The position numbers and the translations under genes are program-made. Positions 31,601 to 41,806 of a DNA stretch of 64,000 bases are shown in pieces. The notes under the pieces are model-generated. The model worked only from the letters and a program-made list of their open reading frames with translations, had not been told where the DNA came from and ran no database searches. Each line of letters opens with the position of its first letter. Position 1 is the stretch's first letter. The DNA is from an uncultured SAR116 cluster alpha proteobacterium (GTDB taxonomy: Bacteria; Pseudomonadota; Alphaproteobacteria; Puniceispirillales; Marisalimonadaceae): positions 62,001 through 126,000 of the forward strand of contig CACJJL010000003.1 in NCBI GenBank assembly GCA_902593735.1. Reading direction: 5' to 3'.

Positions 31601-31828
31601 CGTAAGTGAGCTTACTGCTAATTCAACTCTAGTAACTACTTCTCTTTCCACATCTTTTGGAGACGCACCAGGCCATAATACTCTTACTTGTAGTATAGGT
31701 TTATCTATATCTGGGGTCATTTGTATTGGTATTTTTTGCAAAGAAATAAAACCAAAAGCAAAAATCAAAATTACCATTGCAGCTACCGCTATAGGTTGTT
31801 TTATTGCAAATTTGATTAAACTATCCAT
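28661..31828 (-). CDS. RND efflux transporter, AcrB/HAE1 type
   Basis: 1055 aa; LAGLAFVVGMVLDASIVSQENIFRLRQTG, two RND halves. Confidence 0.94.
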   Translation of the reverse strand: MDSLIKFAIKQPIAVAAMVILIFAFGFISLQKIPIQMTPDIDKPILQVRVLWPGASPKDVEREVVTRVELAVSSLTGVENIESDSRFGSARVTLTYSVGQDMDIALVQLLSKVSSIDGLPFDAKRPTVRTSNSEDSPISYLAMIKLPESKIKDLWSLGDFVEYEIIEKLSRIEGISEISYRGGQKKELKVELDIQKLSKYSISIPTVLNALKASSAQVTVGEIIEGKRSYSVRAEAISYTPSSARNIILRSEIGLDGIPENIRLEDVAKIYMSYKKPTSFRRMNGKDAITFRVIREANSNVVEIIKNLKVEVEKLNKGILAKNGLDLKIVYDETVYINAAIKLVQQNIIIGGVLAICMLMLFLRNLRPAIIIMSAIPVSIIGTFVVISWLGLSVNVISLAGLAFVVGMVLDASIVSQENIFRLRQTGMTATLAAFNGSRQVWAPILGSALTTVVVFIPILLLDLPIGQLFRDIGIAISVSVLISVLISITLIPTVSARILSDTTKKQAKRFSIKFIDNLASKFAVVITKYASWSTTSLKAGLLVVFGLIVTSIIIIISFLPPLDYLPDGNRNFVFARISVPPGYNKEATLEISKAMERAAQPLWEAENDYNNGKPKIARFFFIAYSGGAFAGAAAENPERVREILPVLTKPIRDQPGAKAFAQQASLFGRSVGGSRVIKLEITGTSLDLIQPIAQKILLNIRSEFPQKNGHQVRSVPQMGTGSPQVIIRPIPERLADVGITARDLVQSLDVYNDGIKVIEIPFEGRLIELVLSSNKSNTNKIDDLKNLPLILETGELVKLSQVANINLIGVPEQIKRLFGKRVITLELRPHETVSLENAVLKLQNLVIKPLVEEIPDNISINLSGAASELESTWISMKNNVMIAFVVIFLLLTVLMRSFILPFVIVITVPIAGAGGVMGLVILNQFSTQSMDMLTMLGFIILTGIVVNNSILMVEQTLWHIRYETMKVSEAITEATRNRIRPIFMSTLTSLFGLIPLVIFPGSGSELYRGIGTVVFGGLSTSAILTLLMVPPLLALALKFEKIKPITLDKHEEFL

Positions 31829-31848
31829 ATCTCATAACTAAATCTAAA

Positions 31849-32970
31849 TTATTTTGTTTTTGTTTTTATTTTAATTTTTTGGTTAGGTATTAAATTTTCG
31901 TTTCCCTTCACTACAACTAATTCTCCTTCTTCTAGCCCCTTTAAAATCTCTATTTTATCTCCTACTGACACTCCAATTTCAATGAACTTTTGTTTTGCTA
32001 CACCTTTATCAACAACATATACAATTTTCTTATTTCCAACAGGTATTAATGCATCTTTAGGTATAAGAAGTCTTGGTATTTCATTTCCAACTGAAATGTA
32101 TAATGAAAATCTAGTACCAGAAACATTTAGTTTTTTGGGTAAAATATCATTTAAACTAATTCGTACTTTTCGCGTTCCAGTTCTTATATTTTCTATATTA
32201 ACAATACCTCTTACTTCTCCTGAAAAAATATGACCATTATTTATAATGTCCACTTTTGATCCAATTTTAATTTTAGAAGCTAAATCTGATTTTAAATCAG
32301 TTTGGATTTCGTTGTGTTTATTGCCTAGAATGGATGCCAAAATTTTACCTCTGGATGTTAATACACCCACTTTTGCATCAAGTTTAACAATATTGCCATC
32401 AACTGGTGACAAAATTTTTGAAAAACTTAAGTTCTCTTTATTTTCTTTAAGTAAAATTTTTAGTCTTTTAATATTGTATTTTCTTTGAGCAATTTGTTGT
32501 TCATTTTCTAGTAGCAAAATTCTTAAGCTATCTACATTATCTTGCGTAATGATATTTTGTTTTTTTAAATCTTCAGCATTTTGTACTTTAGAAAGTCTAA
32601 ATGATAATTTTTTTTCTAAAATATTAAGAGTTTGTCTTTCATATTCCATCTCAGCAGAAATTTTATCTATATTTCTAAGAATGTCTTTTGAGTCAAGAGT
32701 GAATAAAATATCGTTTTTCTTAACATTATCTCCGATATTATAATGAATTTTTAAAATTTCCTGATTTATTTTAGAAGATATAATTGTTTGATTAATTGAA
32801 ACTAATCTTCCTATTGCCTCGGTCTTTTCGGCTATCTTAAAAAATCTTACTTGAGTAATATTTACTAAAGATGTTTTTTTACCTTTGTTTTTTGTAGATG
32901 GTTCAGCATATGATGAAAATGAAATCAAAATTGTAAGATTGAATAGAATAGCGAATAAAATTTTCATCAT
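31849..32970 (-). CDS. RND periplasmic adaptor (membrane fusion protein)
   Basis: Signal peptide, biotinyl-lipoyl-like hairpin organisation, directly upstream of RND gene. Confidence 0.88.
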   Translation of the reverse strand: MMKILFAILFNLTILISFSSYAEPSTKNKGKKTSLVNITQVRFFKIAEKTEAIGRLVSINQTIISSKINQEILKIHYNIGDNVKKNDILFTLDSKDILRNIDKISAEMEYERQTLNILEKKLSFRLSKVQNAEDLKKQNIITQDNVDSLRILLLENEQQIAQRKYNIKRLKILLKENKENLSFSKILSPVDGNIVKLDAKVGVLTSRGKILASILGNKHNEIQTDLKSDLASKIKIGSKVDIINNGHIFSGEVRGIVNIENIRTGTRKVRISLNDILPKKLNVSGTRFSLYISVGNEIPRLLIPKDALIPVGNKKIVYVVDKGVAKQKFIEIGVSVGDKIEILKGLEEGELVVVKGNENLIPNQKIKIKTKTK

Positions 32971-33000
32971 TTTTCCAATTTTATAATAAAAAAATTATTT

Positions 33001-34611
33001 TTAAAGTTGCGGGCCTGAAGCTAACAATTTTTTTCCATGATCATTATCACAGAATTTTTCAAAATTATTAATAAATAGTTGGGCCAATTCCTTAGCCTTA
33101 GTTTCCCATTCATTATTTGTTTTCCATGTTGATCTAGGGTCTAATAAATTTGTGGAAATATTTTTAACCCTTTTAGGGATTGCTAGATTGAAATAAGGTA
33201 TTATATCAGTTTCAACGTTGTTTAATTCATCATTTAAGATTGCATCTATAATTGTCCTTGTATCTTTTAATGAAATTCTATTTCCCTGACCATTCCAACC
33301 TGTATTAACTAAAAAAATCTTAGAATTTGCTGCTTTCATTTTTTTTGATAATACATTTGAATATTTCGTTGGATGTAACATCAAGAAAGCAGCTCCATAA
33401 CATGCAGAGAAAGTTGGCTGAGGCTCTGTAACCCCTCTTTCTGTTCCAGCAGTTTTTGAAGTAAATCCTGATAGAAAATGATACTCTGCTTGATCGTAAG
33501 TAAGTTTTGATACAGGAGGAAGAATACCAAAAGCATCAGCCGCTAAAAAAATGATTTTACTAGCATGTGTACCTTTTGATATTGGCTTTACAATGTTATC
33601 AATATGATATAATGGATACGATACTCTTGTATTTTGGGTAACTGATGTATCAGAATAATCAACAATACCATTTTGATCAACACTTACATTCTCTAATAAA
33701 GCATCTCTTTTTATAGCTTTAAAAATGTCAGGCTCTTTATCCTTATCCAGGTCAATAGTTTTTGCATAACATCCTCCTTCAAAGTTAAACACACCTTCTT
33801 CATCCCAACCATGCTCGTCATCGCCTATTAATTGTCTTTTTGGGTCAGTTGATAAAGTTGTTTTTCCAGTTCCTGATAAACCAAAAAATAATGCAACTGA
33901 TCCATCATTTCCCATATTTGCTGAGCAATGCATTGAAGCTATATTTTTCTGTGGTAACAAATAATTCATCACAGAAAACATGCCTTTTTTCATTTCACCA
34001 CCGTACCAACTTCCTCCTATAATTTGAATTTTATCAGTTAAATTAAAAGCTATAAAAGTTTCTGAGTTTAAACCTTGTTCTTTAAATTTTGAATTTACAG
34101 ATTTAGATCCATTCAAAACATGAAAATCTGGTTCAAAGTTATTTAGTTCTTCTTCAGTAGGTCTAATAAACATATTTTTAACAAAATGTGCCTGCCATGC
34201 GACTTCCATTACGAATCTTACTTTTAGACAAGAATCTTTGTTTGCACCACAAAATGCATCAATAACATAAAGTTTTTTATCTGAAAGCTGTTTACTAACT
34301 GTTTTATACAAATAGTCCCAAACAGTTTTATTTATGGGTTTGTTGTCATTTTTAGCGAAATTTGAAGTCCACCATAAATTATCTTTAGTTGTTTCATCTT
34401 TTAAGACATACTTGTCTTTTGGGGAACGTCCTGTGTAAATACCAGTCATAACGTTGACAGCACCATTTTGTGTATTTTGAACCTTTTCGAAACCTTCTAA
34501 TTTTTCTTTGTTCTCTTCGCTGTATAAAAATTCATAAGAAGGGTTATAAATAATTTCAGAAATATTCATTATTCCAATATTTAATAGCTCTTTTTGTACT
34601 TTAAAATTCAT
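33001..34611 (-). CDS. pckA: Phosphoenolpyruvate carboxykinase (ATP)
   Basis: [55 protein letters not shown]. Confidence 0.96.
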   Translation of the reverse strand: MNFKVQKELLNIGIMNISEIIYNPSYEFLYSEENKEKLEGFEKVQNTQNGAVNVMTGIYTGRSPKDKYVLKDETTKDNLWWTSNFAKNDNKPINKTVWDYLYKTVSKQLSDKKLYVIDAFCGANKDSCLKVRFVMEVAWQAHFVKNMFIRPTEEELNNFEPDFHVLNGSKSVNSKFKEQGLNSETFIAFNLTDKIQIIGGSWYGGEMKKGMFSVMNYLLPQKNIASMHCSANMGNDGSVALFFGLSGTGKTTLSTDPKRQLIGDDEHGWDEEGVFNFEGGCYAKTIDLDKDKEPDIFKAIKRDALLENVSVDQNGIVDYSDTSVTQNTRVSYPLYHIDNIVKPISKGTHASKIIFLAADAFGILPPVSKLTYDQAEYHFLSGFTSKTAGTERGVTEPQPTFSACYGAAFLMLHPTKYSNVLSKKMKAANSKIFLVNTGWNGQGNRISLKDTRTIIDAILNDELNNVETDIIPYFNLAIPKRVKNISTNLLDPRSTWKTNNEWETKAKELAQLFINNFEKFCDNDHGKKLLASGPQL

Positions 34612-34823
34612 AAAAAATTCTCAAAATTAAATTATTAGTGTAGATTAATGTTTAGTATTTTTGGTGAAAGTTCAAGTTAATTATAGGAAAAATATTATAT
34701 AAAAGAATTAATAGTTAATAGTGTGGATAATTGTTTTTTTATTAACCATATATTGTTTAACTTTTTAAATTCAAGGTTTAATATAATCTTAAATAATCAA
34801 TAAATCTTTTATTAGTGTGAAAT

Positions 34824-35939
34824 ATGAAAAAACATTTAACTATAATTGGTGGAGGATTTTCTTCTTGGATAGCTGCTAGTGTTTTTGCGAAAAGTAATTA
34901 CTCTATAGATATTTTTGAAGGGAAAAAAGAATATTTCGGATCTCAACAAATTACACCAAATGGCTGGAAGGCATTATCAAACCTTATAGAATTAAAATAT
35001 ATTCAGAAATATTTTGAACCATTTTATGATATTTATATAAAAAAATTTAATTCAAATAACAATTTAGAACTTTTGTACAAGCACAACTTATTGGAACCTC
35101 ATTATAATTACGGTTCTATTGAAAGGAAGAGTATTATTAATTTTTTTAAAAAAGATGCCCTCAAAAGTAATATAATAAATGTACATAATACATGTGTTGC
35201 TAATATTATTTCTAATAGTGACTATAATGAATTAATTGATGAAGAAGGAAAAATATATGAAGCTAAGCTAATAATTGGTGCTGACGGTATTAACGGTGTA
35301 AGTAGAAAGTTTGTAGTTGGATCAAATAATAATATTAAAAAGAAAAAAATTTATAGAACAGTATCATTTGATTTAAATACCTATAAGTTATCTAAAAGTA
35401 TTCTACAAGTATTAATCCATGAAAATGGTTATTATGTTATTTATCCTGCAATAATAGATAATAAAAAAGCAACAAATTATATTTTTGTTCCTAACAAAAA
35501 TGTAATTGGCCCACCGTCTTTAAATGATAAGATTTTAAATTATCTCATTCCAAAAGATTTAAAGTGGAACACAACTTATTCCTCATTTAATAATGAAGAA
35601 AAAAATTCTATTTTTAAAAATGGCTTATTTCTATTTGGAGACGCTGGAATTGCAATTCCACCACACACGGCACAAGCAGGCAATCAAATATTAGAAGAAG
35701 CTCTTTTCATAAAAAAACTATTACATGATAATTATGAATTTAATGAAATAGTAAATAAGTTTGTCAAAGAAAGGTATTTAAAAAAATGTATGTTAGCTAA
35801 AAAATCTAGTATAATTGGAGAAATACTTAATGCTCAAAAAATTACAAGACTTTTAAGGGATTATAGTTTTAAATTAAATGGTGCTGGTTTATTTGATAAA
35901 ATTTTAAGCCCTATATGGACATCAGAAAGTTATGATTAA
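34824..35939 (+). CDS. FAD-dependent monooxygenase-like protein
   Basis: TIIGGGFSSWIAASVF Rossmann, IIGADGINGVSRKFV, GLFLFGDAGIAIPPHTAQAGNQILEEA. Confidence 0.85.
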   Translation: MKKHLTIIGGGFSSWIAASVFAKSNYSIDIFEGKKEYFGSQQITPNGWKALSNLIELKYIQKYFEPFYDIYIKKFNSNNNLELLYKHNLLEPHYNYGSIERKSIINFFKKDALKSNIINVHNTCVANIISNSDYNELIDEEGKIYEAKLIIGADGINGVSRKFVVGSNNNIKKKKIYRTVSFDLNTYKLSKSILQVLIHENGYYVIYPAIIDNKKATNYIFVPNKNVIGPPSLNDKILNYLIPKDLKWNTTYSSFNNEEKNSIFKNGLFLFGDAGIAIPPHTAQAGNQILEEALFIKKLLHDNYEFNEIVNKFVKERYLKKCMLAKKSSIIGEILNAQKITRLLRDYSFKLNGAGLFDKILSPIWTSESYD

Positions 35940-36474
35940 AATTTTAATTTATTTATTTATGGTAATAGGATTATTAATGACTTCCCAAGTTAAAGCAAAT
36001 ATTTATCAATTTAGTTTTAATTCGATAGATGGTAAAGAGATTGATCTAAAAAATTTCGTAGGTAAACCGATTTTTATTGTTAATACAGCCTCTTTATGTG
36101 GCTTTACATCTCAGTACAAAGATATTGAAGATCTTCATCAGAAATATAAAAAAAATGACCTCATCATTATTGGAATACCTTCTAATGATTTTGGAAATCA
36201 AGAACTATCATCAAATCAAAAAGTAAAAGAGTTTTGTACTATTAATTTTAAAATTTCTTTCTTGCTTACCGAAATAACAAATGTAAAAGGAAAAAAGGGA
36301 CATCCTTTTTTTAAATGGGTAAAAAAGGAAGCTGGTTTTTTAGCTATTCCCAAGTGGAATTTTTATAAATATCTCATTAACAGGAAAGGTTTTTTAGTCA
36401 ATTGGTATGCTAGCACAACAAATCCAACTTCAGACAAAATTATAAATGATATAGAAAAAGTTATTTTGGAATAA
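35932..36474 (+). CDS. Glutathione peroxidase family (Cys type)
   Basis: NTASLCGFTSQYKDIEDLHQKY, PSNDFGNQELSSNQKVKEFC; WNFYKYLINRKG. Confidence 0.9.
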   Translation: MIKILIYLFMVIGLLMTSQVKANIYQFSFNSIDGKEIDLKNFVGKPIFIVNTASLCGFTSQYKDIEDLHQKYKKNDLIIIGIPSNDFGNQELSSNQKVKEFCTINFKISFLLTEITNVKGKKGHPFFKWVKKEAGFLAIPKWNFYKYLINRKGFLVNWYASTTNPTSDKIINDIEKVILE

Positions 36475-36500
36475 AAAAACCATCTATAGATGGTTTTTTT
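36473..36500. terminator. Bidirectional hairpin terminator
   Basis: aaaaaaaccatc-tata-gatggttttttt, 12 bp stem between convergent genes. Confidence 0.85.
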
Positions 36501-36518
36501 AAAAGTAAAATTTATTAT

Positions 36519-37247
36519 TTATTCTCTATTTCCTAAAAAAGCTAATAAAAATTGGAACATTAAGATAAAGTCTAAATATAATGTTAGAGCTCCCAATATA
36601 GACTTTTTCCCAGTTGTTTCACTATTATCACCAGCTAAATACATATTTTTAATTTTTTGTGTATCATAAGCTGTCAAACCAGCGAATATTAAAACGCCTA
36701 TTATTGAAATCATGAAATCTAATTGTGTTGAAGCCATAAAAATATTAACAATTTGAGCTATTATTAGGCCAAACACTCCCATAATTAAAAATGAGCCTAA
36801 ACCTGAGAGAGATTTTTTAGTTGTGTATCCGTATATAGAAAGAGCCGCAAAAGCCGCTGCCGTTACAAAAAAAGCTCTTACAACTGATGCACCTGTGTAA
36901 ATAAGTAACAGCGAAGATAGAGACAGTCCCATCAATCCAGCATATATATAAAATAGATTTCTAGCTTTTCCAGCAGATATACTATTTAGTTTTGCAGAGA
37001 TATAAAAAACCATTCCTAAAGGTGCTAACATCACAACCCACTTAAGTGGACTTAAAAAAAACAACTCACCAATAGGTGTTAATACTCCGTTGGAAATAGC
37101 AAGAAAATTTAATCCCATAGCCATTAATCCAGTCAAAGCTAAAGCAGTTGTCATATGATTGTAAACACCAAGCATATATGTTCTAAGCCCAACATCAATT
37201 TGTGTGGCTTGAGCATTTGAACTTGACATAAAGCGATTGTTGTTCAT
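36519..37247 (-). CDS. Bax inhibitor-1/YccA family membrane protein
   Basis: LRTYMLGVYNHMTTALALTG, seven TM pattern, GLTAYDTQKIKNMY. Confidence 0.92.
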   Translation of the reverse strand: MNNNRFMSSSNAQATQIDVGLRTYMLGVYNHMTTALALTGLMAMGLNFLAISNGVLTPIGELFFLSPLKWVVMLAPLGMVFYISAKLNSISAGKARNLFYIYAGLMGLSLSSLLLIYTGASVVRAFFVTAAAFAALSIYGYTTKKSLSGLGSFLIMGVFGLIIAQIVNIFMASTQLDFMISIIGVLIFAGLTAYDTQKIKNMYLAGDNSETTGKKSILGALTLYLDFILMFQFLLAFLGNRE

Positions 37248-37335
37248 GTAAATAATATCCTTTTTAAATGATTAATTCAGATTTAATGTAATACTTAATG
37301 TAACCTAAAGCAATAGTTACACAAAAATTAATATT

Positions 37336-38433
37336 TTAAGGGTTATGAATTGGTACAAAATTATTAGTTTGTGATTTTCTTAATTTTTTAGAATTAGACT
37401 TTAACTGCCCACAAGCAGCATAAATATCTTGCCCCCTTGGCATTCTTATTGGTGATGCAAAACCTGCATCCATCAAAATTTGTGCAAATTTATCAATTTT
37501 TTTTTGTGTTGATGTTTCAAATAAAGAACCAGGCCAAGAATTGAATGGTATTAAATTAATTTTAGATGGAATGCCCTTAATTAACTTTATCAAATTTAAA
37601 GCATCTTCTGAAGAATCATTCACATCTTTCAACATAACATATTCCCACGTAATTCTTCTAGAATTGGATAATTTAGGATAATTTCTACAAGAGTTTATCA
37701 AATTTTCTAAATTATATTTTTTGTTTATTGGAACTAATTTATTCCTTAATTCGTTATTAACTGCATGAAGAGATATAGCTAAATTCACACCTAACTCAAT
37801 CCCAGTTTTTTCAATATACGGAATAATACCTGATGTAGATAAAGTTATTTTTCTTCTTGAAATGGCAATACCATCTTCTGACATCATAATTTTTATTGCC
37901 TTACTAACTTCGTCATAATTTAGTAATGGCTCACCCATTCCCATCATTACAATATTAGTCGATTTTCTATTAATTTTTCCAGAAGGCCAGTCACCTAAAT
38001 GATCCATAACAACCATTAATTGTCCAATTATTTCACTTGATGTAAGATTTCTTACAATTGATTGTGTTCCAGTATGACAAAAAGTACAATTTAGTGTACA
38101 ACCAACCTGACTTGATAAACAAACTGTTCCTCGATCATTCTGAGGTATAAAAACTGTCTCAACTTCAGACTTATCTTTTAGTTTTATTAACCATTTAATA
38201 GTACCATCTATGCTGATTTGGGTTTCGGTTATCTCTGGTCTTGAGATTAATGATATATTATTTAGGAATTCTCTTGAAGGTTTTGATATATTATTCATTT
38301 CTTCGAAAGATTTTAATCCAAAACAATATATCCATCTCCATAATTGAGATGCTCTAAAAATTGGTAGTTTATTATTTTTACAAAAATTTTGTAATTCACC
38401 AAAACTAAAATCTAATAGATCTTGCTTAAACAT
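37336..38433 (-). CDS. rlmN: 23S rRNA/tRNA adenine-C2 methyltransferase RlmN
   Basis: [40 protein letters not shown] near C terminus. Confidence 0.95.
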   Translation of the reverse strand: MFKQDLLDFSFGELQNFCKNNKLPIFRASQLWRWIYCFGLKSFEEMNNISKPSREFLNNISLISRPEITETQISIDGTIKWLIKLKDKSEVETVFIPQNDRGTVCLSSQVGCTLNCTFCHTGTQSIVRNLTSSEIIGQLMVVMDHLGDWPSGKINRKSTNIVMMGMGEPLLNYDEVSKAIKIMMSEDGIAISRRKITLSTSGIIPYIEKTGIELGVNLAISLHAVNNELRNKLVPINKKYNLENLINSCRNYPKLSNSRRITWEYVMLKDVNDSSEDALNLIKLIKGIPSKINLIPFNSWPGSLFETSTQKKIDKFAQILMDAGFASPIRMPRGQDIYAACGQLKSNSKKLRKSQTNNFVPIHNP

Positions 38434-38461
38434 TCTATCATTCCTGATTTAATTATTTGAA

Positions 38462-38977
38462 CTAAGAGCAACTAGTGTCAATGAGCCTAAGTGCTTTCGT
38501 AAAACCTAGCAATGAATAAGTATCAATGATTTTATTCCCAGGAGTTGATGTGCCAGTAACCATAAGTTTTTTACCTCTTCTCATTGATTGTACTAAAATT
38601 CTGTCAACTTTTGAACTTTCTGACCATGCTCTGTCATCAACAGGAAATAATTTTGTCTTTTTTCCATCAACGTTAAAGATTACATCTTTATTTTTTTTAA
38701 AATTAAAACCAGCCTTAATAGACACTTCGTGATTAGTTCCATTTTTGATATTTGTAACAAAAACATATGGTTTACCTCTATTTTTTTTCTTAAAATTACC
38801 TTCTGTTTTGATAGGTTCAGAAGTTATGAAACAGGTTTTACTTTTATCTAATTTTGTAGAGTAAGCTTTCCAGTATTTTTCTGTTCCTAACAATTTAGTT
38901 TCACTAAAACCATCAGCCGCAAAGAAAATTGATAAATTAATAAATATAAATATTTTGTAAAATTTGCTAATTACCAT
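38462..38977 (-). CDS. Invasion-associated locus B (IalB)-like secreted protein
   Basis: Signal peptide, KAYSTKLDKSKTCFITSEP, VRR-like strand pattern and ...GFTKALRLIDTSC C terminus. Confidence 0.65.
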   Translation of the reverse strand: MVISKFYKIFIFINLSIFFAADGFSETKLLGTEKYWKAYSTKLDKSKTCFITSEPIKTEGNFKKKNRGKPYVFVTNIKNGTNHEVSIKAGFNFKKNKDVIFNVDGKKTKLFPVDDRAWSESSKVDRILVQSMRRGKKLMVTGTSTPGNKIIDTYSLLGFTKALRLIDTSCS

Positions 38978-39226
38978 TTCACATCTCTAAAATATAATCA
39001 TAAATAGTGCAACTCAACGACTATATTAGTAATATTAAAAACAAAATTTAAGATAAATTAAATTACTTTATTCATAACATACAACAAATTGATATTGTAA
39101 CAACCTTTAAATGTATAAATTTATATTGAATAACCTTTTAAAAAATAATTAACATAATTACAAAATTATAATTTAAAGTTATATTAAATATTAATCTCTA
39201 TTTATTTGAGAAAATTAAGGAAAAAA

Positions 39227-40453
39227 ATGTCAAGTGAAAAATTTAACATTAAAAAAATAGTTTTAGCTTATTCTGGAGGACTTGATACATCAGTTATTCT
39301 AAAATGGTTACAGGATTATTATCAATGTGAAGTGGTTACTTTTACAGCTGATATTGGTCAAGGCGAAGAATTAGAACCTGCAAGGAAAAAAGCTGAATTA
39401 TTAGGAGTAAAAGAAATTTTCATTGATGATTTAAAAGAAGAATTTGTCAAAGATTTTGTTTTCCCTATGTTTAGAGCAAACGCTTTATATGAGGGCATTT
39501 ATCTACTAGGTACTTCTATAGCAAGACCCTTGATTGCTAAAAGACAAATTGAAATTGCTAATTTAACAGGTTCTGATGCTGTGTCACATGGAGCGACAGG
39601 CAAAGGTAATGATCAAGTAAGGTTTGAGCTAGGTTATTACAGCTTAGAACCAAACATCAAAGTAATTTCTCCCTGGAGAGAATGGAATCTATCCAGTAGG
39701 ACAAACTTGATTAAGTATGCAAAAGAAAATCAAATAAAAGTACCTAAAGATAAAAAAGGAGAAGCACCTTTTAGTATTGATGCAAATTTATTACATATCT
39801 CAGCTGAAGGAAAAATTTTAGAAGATCCGTGGGTAGAACCTGAAGAGTTTATATATTCCAGAACGAAGTCACCGTTTGAGGCTCCAGACAAACCAACCGA
39901 AATCATACTAGAGTTTCTAAATGGTGATCCAGTAAGTTTAAATGGAAAAGATTTATCTCCAGCAAAATTGTTACATCAGTTAAATATTTTGGGAGGAGAA
40001 AACGGAATAGGAAGAATAGATTTAGTTGAAAATAGATTTGTTGGAATGAAATCTAGAGGTGTTTATGAAACCCCTGGGGGTACTATTCTTTTCCATATGC
40101 GAAGAGCAATAGAGTCTATAACTTTAGACAGAGGCGCTGCACACCTTAAAGATGAATTAATGCCAAAATATGCTTCTTTAATATATAATGGTTTTTGGTT
40201 TTCACCTGAAAGAGAAATGTTACAAGTAGCAATTGATAAATCACAGAAGAATGTCTCTGGTACTGTAAGAGCAAAACTTTACAAAGGTAACGTTATTATT
40301 ACAGGCAGAAAATCACCATTTTCTTTATATAATAAAAGCTTAGTAACTTTTGAAGAAGGTACAACTGATTACAACCACTCAGATGCTGAAGGTTTCATTA
40401 AATTGAATGCTCTTAGACTTAGGGTTAAAAAAATGATCGAGAATTCTAAATAA
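39227..40453 (+). CDS. argG: Argininosuccinate synthase
   Basis: [32 protein letters not shown]; start ATG 39227 chosen ([10 protein letters not shown]). Confidence 0.96.
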   Translation: MSSEKFNIKKIVLAYSGGLDTSVILKWLQDYYQCEVVTFTADIGQGEELEPARKKAELLGVKEIFIDDLKEEFVKDFVFPMFRANALYEGIYLLGTSIARPLIAKRQIEIANLTGSDAVSHGATGKGNDQVRFELGYYSLEPNIKVISPWREWNLSSRTNLIKYAKENQIKVPKDKKGEAPFSIDANLLHISAEGKILEDPWVEPEEFIYSRTKSPFEAPDKPTEIILEFLNGDPVSLNGKDLSPAKLLHQLNILGGENGIGRIDLVENRFVGMKSRGVYETPGGTILFHMRRAIESITLDRGAAHLKDELMPKYASLIYNGFWFSPEREMLQVAIDKSQKNVSGTVRAKLYKGNVIITGRKSPFSLYNKSLVTFEEGTTDYNHSDAEGFIKLNALRLRVKKMIENSK

Positions 40454-40458
40454 AATAT

Positions 40459-40686
40459 TTATTTAACACATACTGGACCAACTGAACCATCTTCAGAAAA
40501 TTGTTTCAAAAAAACCTTGCCATTTTGTGCTAGTACGTAACTATCTTTTAATTTACCAGATGAACAATCTTTTGGTTTTACAAAACTATATTTGATTGGC
40601 CCAGCCTTGGAGGCTTCTACCAGGAATTCTTTAACATGAGGTTGTTCAAGAGTTAGGATTGAATAAACTGCAATAAAAAATATCAT
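40459..40686 (-). CDS. Small secreted hypothetical protein
   Basis: 75 aa ORF with signal-like N terminus and two Cys; aggag-like motif upstream. Confidence 0.5.
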   Translation of the reverse strand: MIFFIAVYSILTLEQPHVKEFLVEASKAGPIKYSFVKPKDCSSGKLKDSYVLAQNGKVFLKQFSEDGSVGPVCVK

Positions 40687-40790
40687 TTTTTTTCTCCTCT
40701 TTTATAATGTTACTTATCCCATTATTAAATGGCTATAGTTTGACAAAATGAGACAGAATTTTGGCAATTAGATTGATTTAGGAGGTAAAA

Positions 40791-41804
40791 GTGGAAAAAG
40801 ATTTTTTAAATATAACAAAAAACATGAAAGCTATAGAAATAAAAGAATTTGGAAAAGCTGAGAATTTAAAACTTTGCATCAGACCAACTCCTCAAATTTC
40901 TAATAATCAAGTATTAATTAAGGTATTGTTTGCTGGCGTAAATAGACCAGATATTTTACAAAGGCAAGGCAATTACAAAGTTCCTGAAGATGCCTCAGAC
41001 TTACCTGGTTTAGAAGTTTCTGGAATAGTAGTAGGAAATAAAGGCTCAAATTTAAAATTTAATGTTGGCGACAAAGTTTGTGCACTTTGTCATGGTGGTG
41101 GATATGCCGAATATGTTGCTGTAGATGAAGGTCATTGCATGCCACCACCAAAGGGATATTCAATGGCGGAGGCAGCTTGTATACCAGAGACCTTTATAAC
41201 AGTTTGGAGCAATTTATTTATGAGAGGAAAATTGCAAAAGAATGAAAAAGTTCTAATTCACGGCGGTACAAGTGGCATTGGTACAACAGCAATTCAATTA
41301 GCTAAACACTTTGGTGCAAAAGTTTACGCAACAGCAGGCAGTGATGAAAAATGTCAAGCTGCAGAAAAAATTGGAGCTATAAAATGTTTTAACTATAAAA
41401 CAAAGGAATTTGAAAACGAAATAAATCAGCTAACAAATAAACAAGGTGTAGATGTAATTTTAGATATGGTTGCTGGGCCGTATATTTCAAGAAATTTGAA
41501 ATGTTTAAGCGTTAATGGGAGGCTAGTTATAATTGCCGTCCAGGGTGGTATTAAGGATGAAGTTAACTTTGCAAATATCATGATTAAAAGACAAACAATA
41601 ACTGGGTCAACATTGAGACCTCAGCCATCAATTAAAAAGACAGAATATGTCAATAGTTTAATTAAAAATGCTTGGGAATATTTAGATAAAGGTAAAATTA
41701 AACCAATAATTCAAAGAGAATTTCCATTAAGTGATGCCAGTGAAGCACACAAGGCTTTAGAAAAAGGAAATCATATTGGAAAATTTGTTATGAAAGTTTC
41801 ATAA
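40791..41804 (+). CDS. NAD(P)H quinone oxidoreductase (zinc-type alcohol dehydrogenase superfamily)
   Basis: AGVNRPDILQRQGNYKVP, LIHGGTSGIGTTAIQLAK; quinone reductase PIG3-like. Confidence 0.9.
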   Translation: MEKDFLNITKNMKAIEIKEFGKAENLKLCIRPTPQISNNQVLIKVLFAGVNRPDILQRQGNYKVPEDASDLPGLEVSGIVVGNKGSNLKFNVGDKVCALCHGGGYAEYVAVDEGHCMPPPKGYSMAEAACIPETFITVWSNLFMRGKLQKNEKVLIHGGTSGIGTTAIQLAKHFGAKVYATAGSDEKCQAAEKIGAIKCFNYKTKEFENEINQLTNKQGVDVILDMVAGPYISRNLKCLSVNGRLVIIAVQGGIKDEVNFANIMIKRQTITGSTLRPQPSIKKTEYVNSLIKNAWEYLDKGKIKPIIQREFPLSDASEAHKALEKGNHIGKFVMKVS

Positions 41805-41806
41805 AA

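Noticed and set aside
35932-36474. Possible selenoprotein glutathione peroxidase
   Set aside because: Catalytic position is an ordinary Cys codon (NTASLCGFT), no in-frame TGA.
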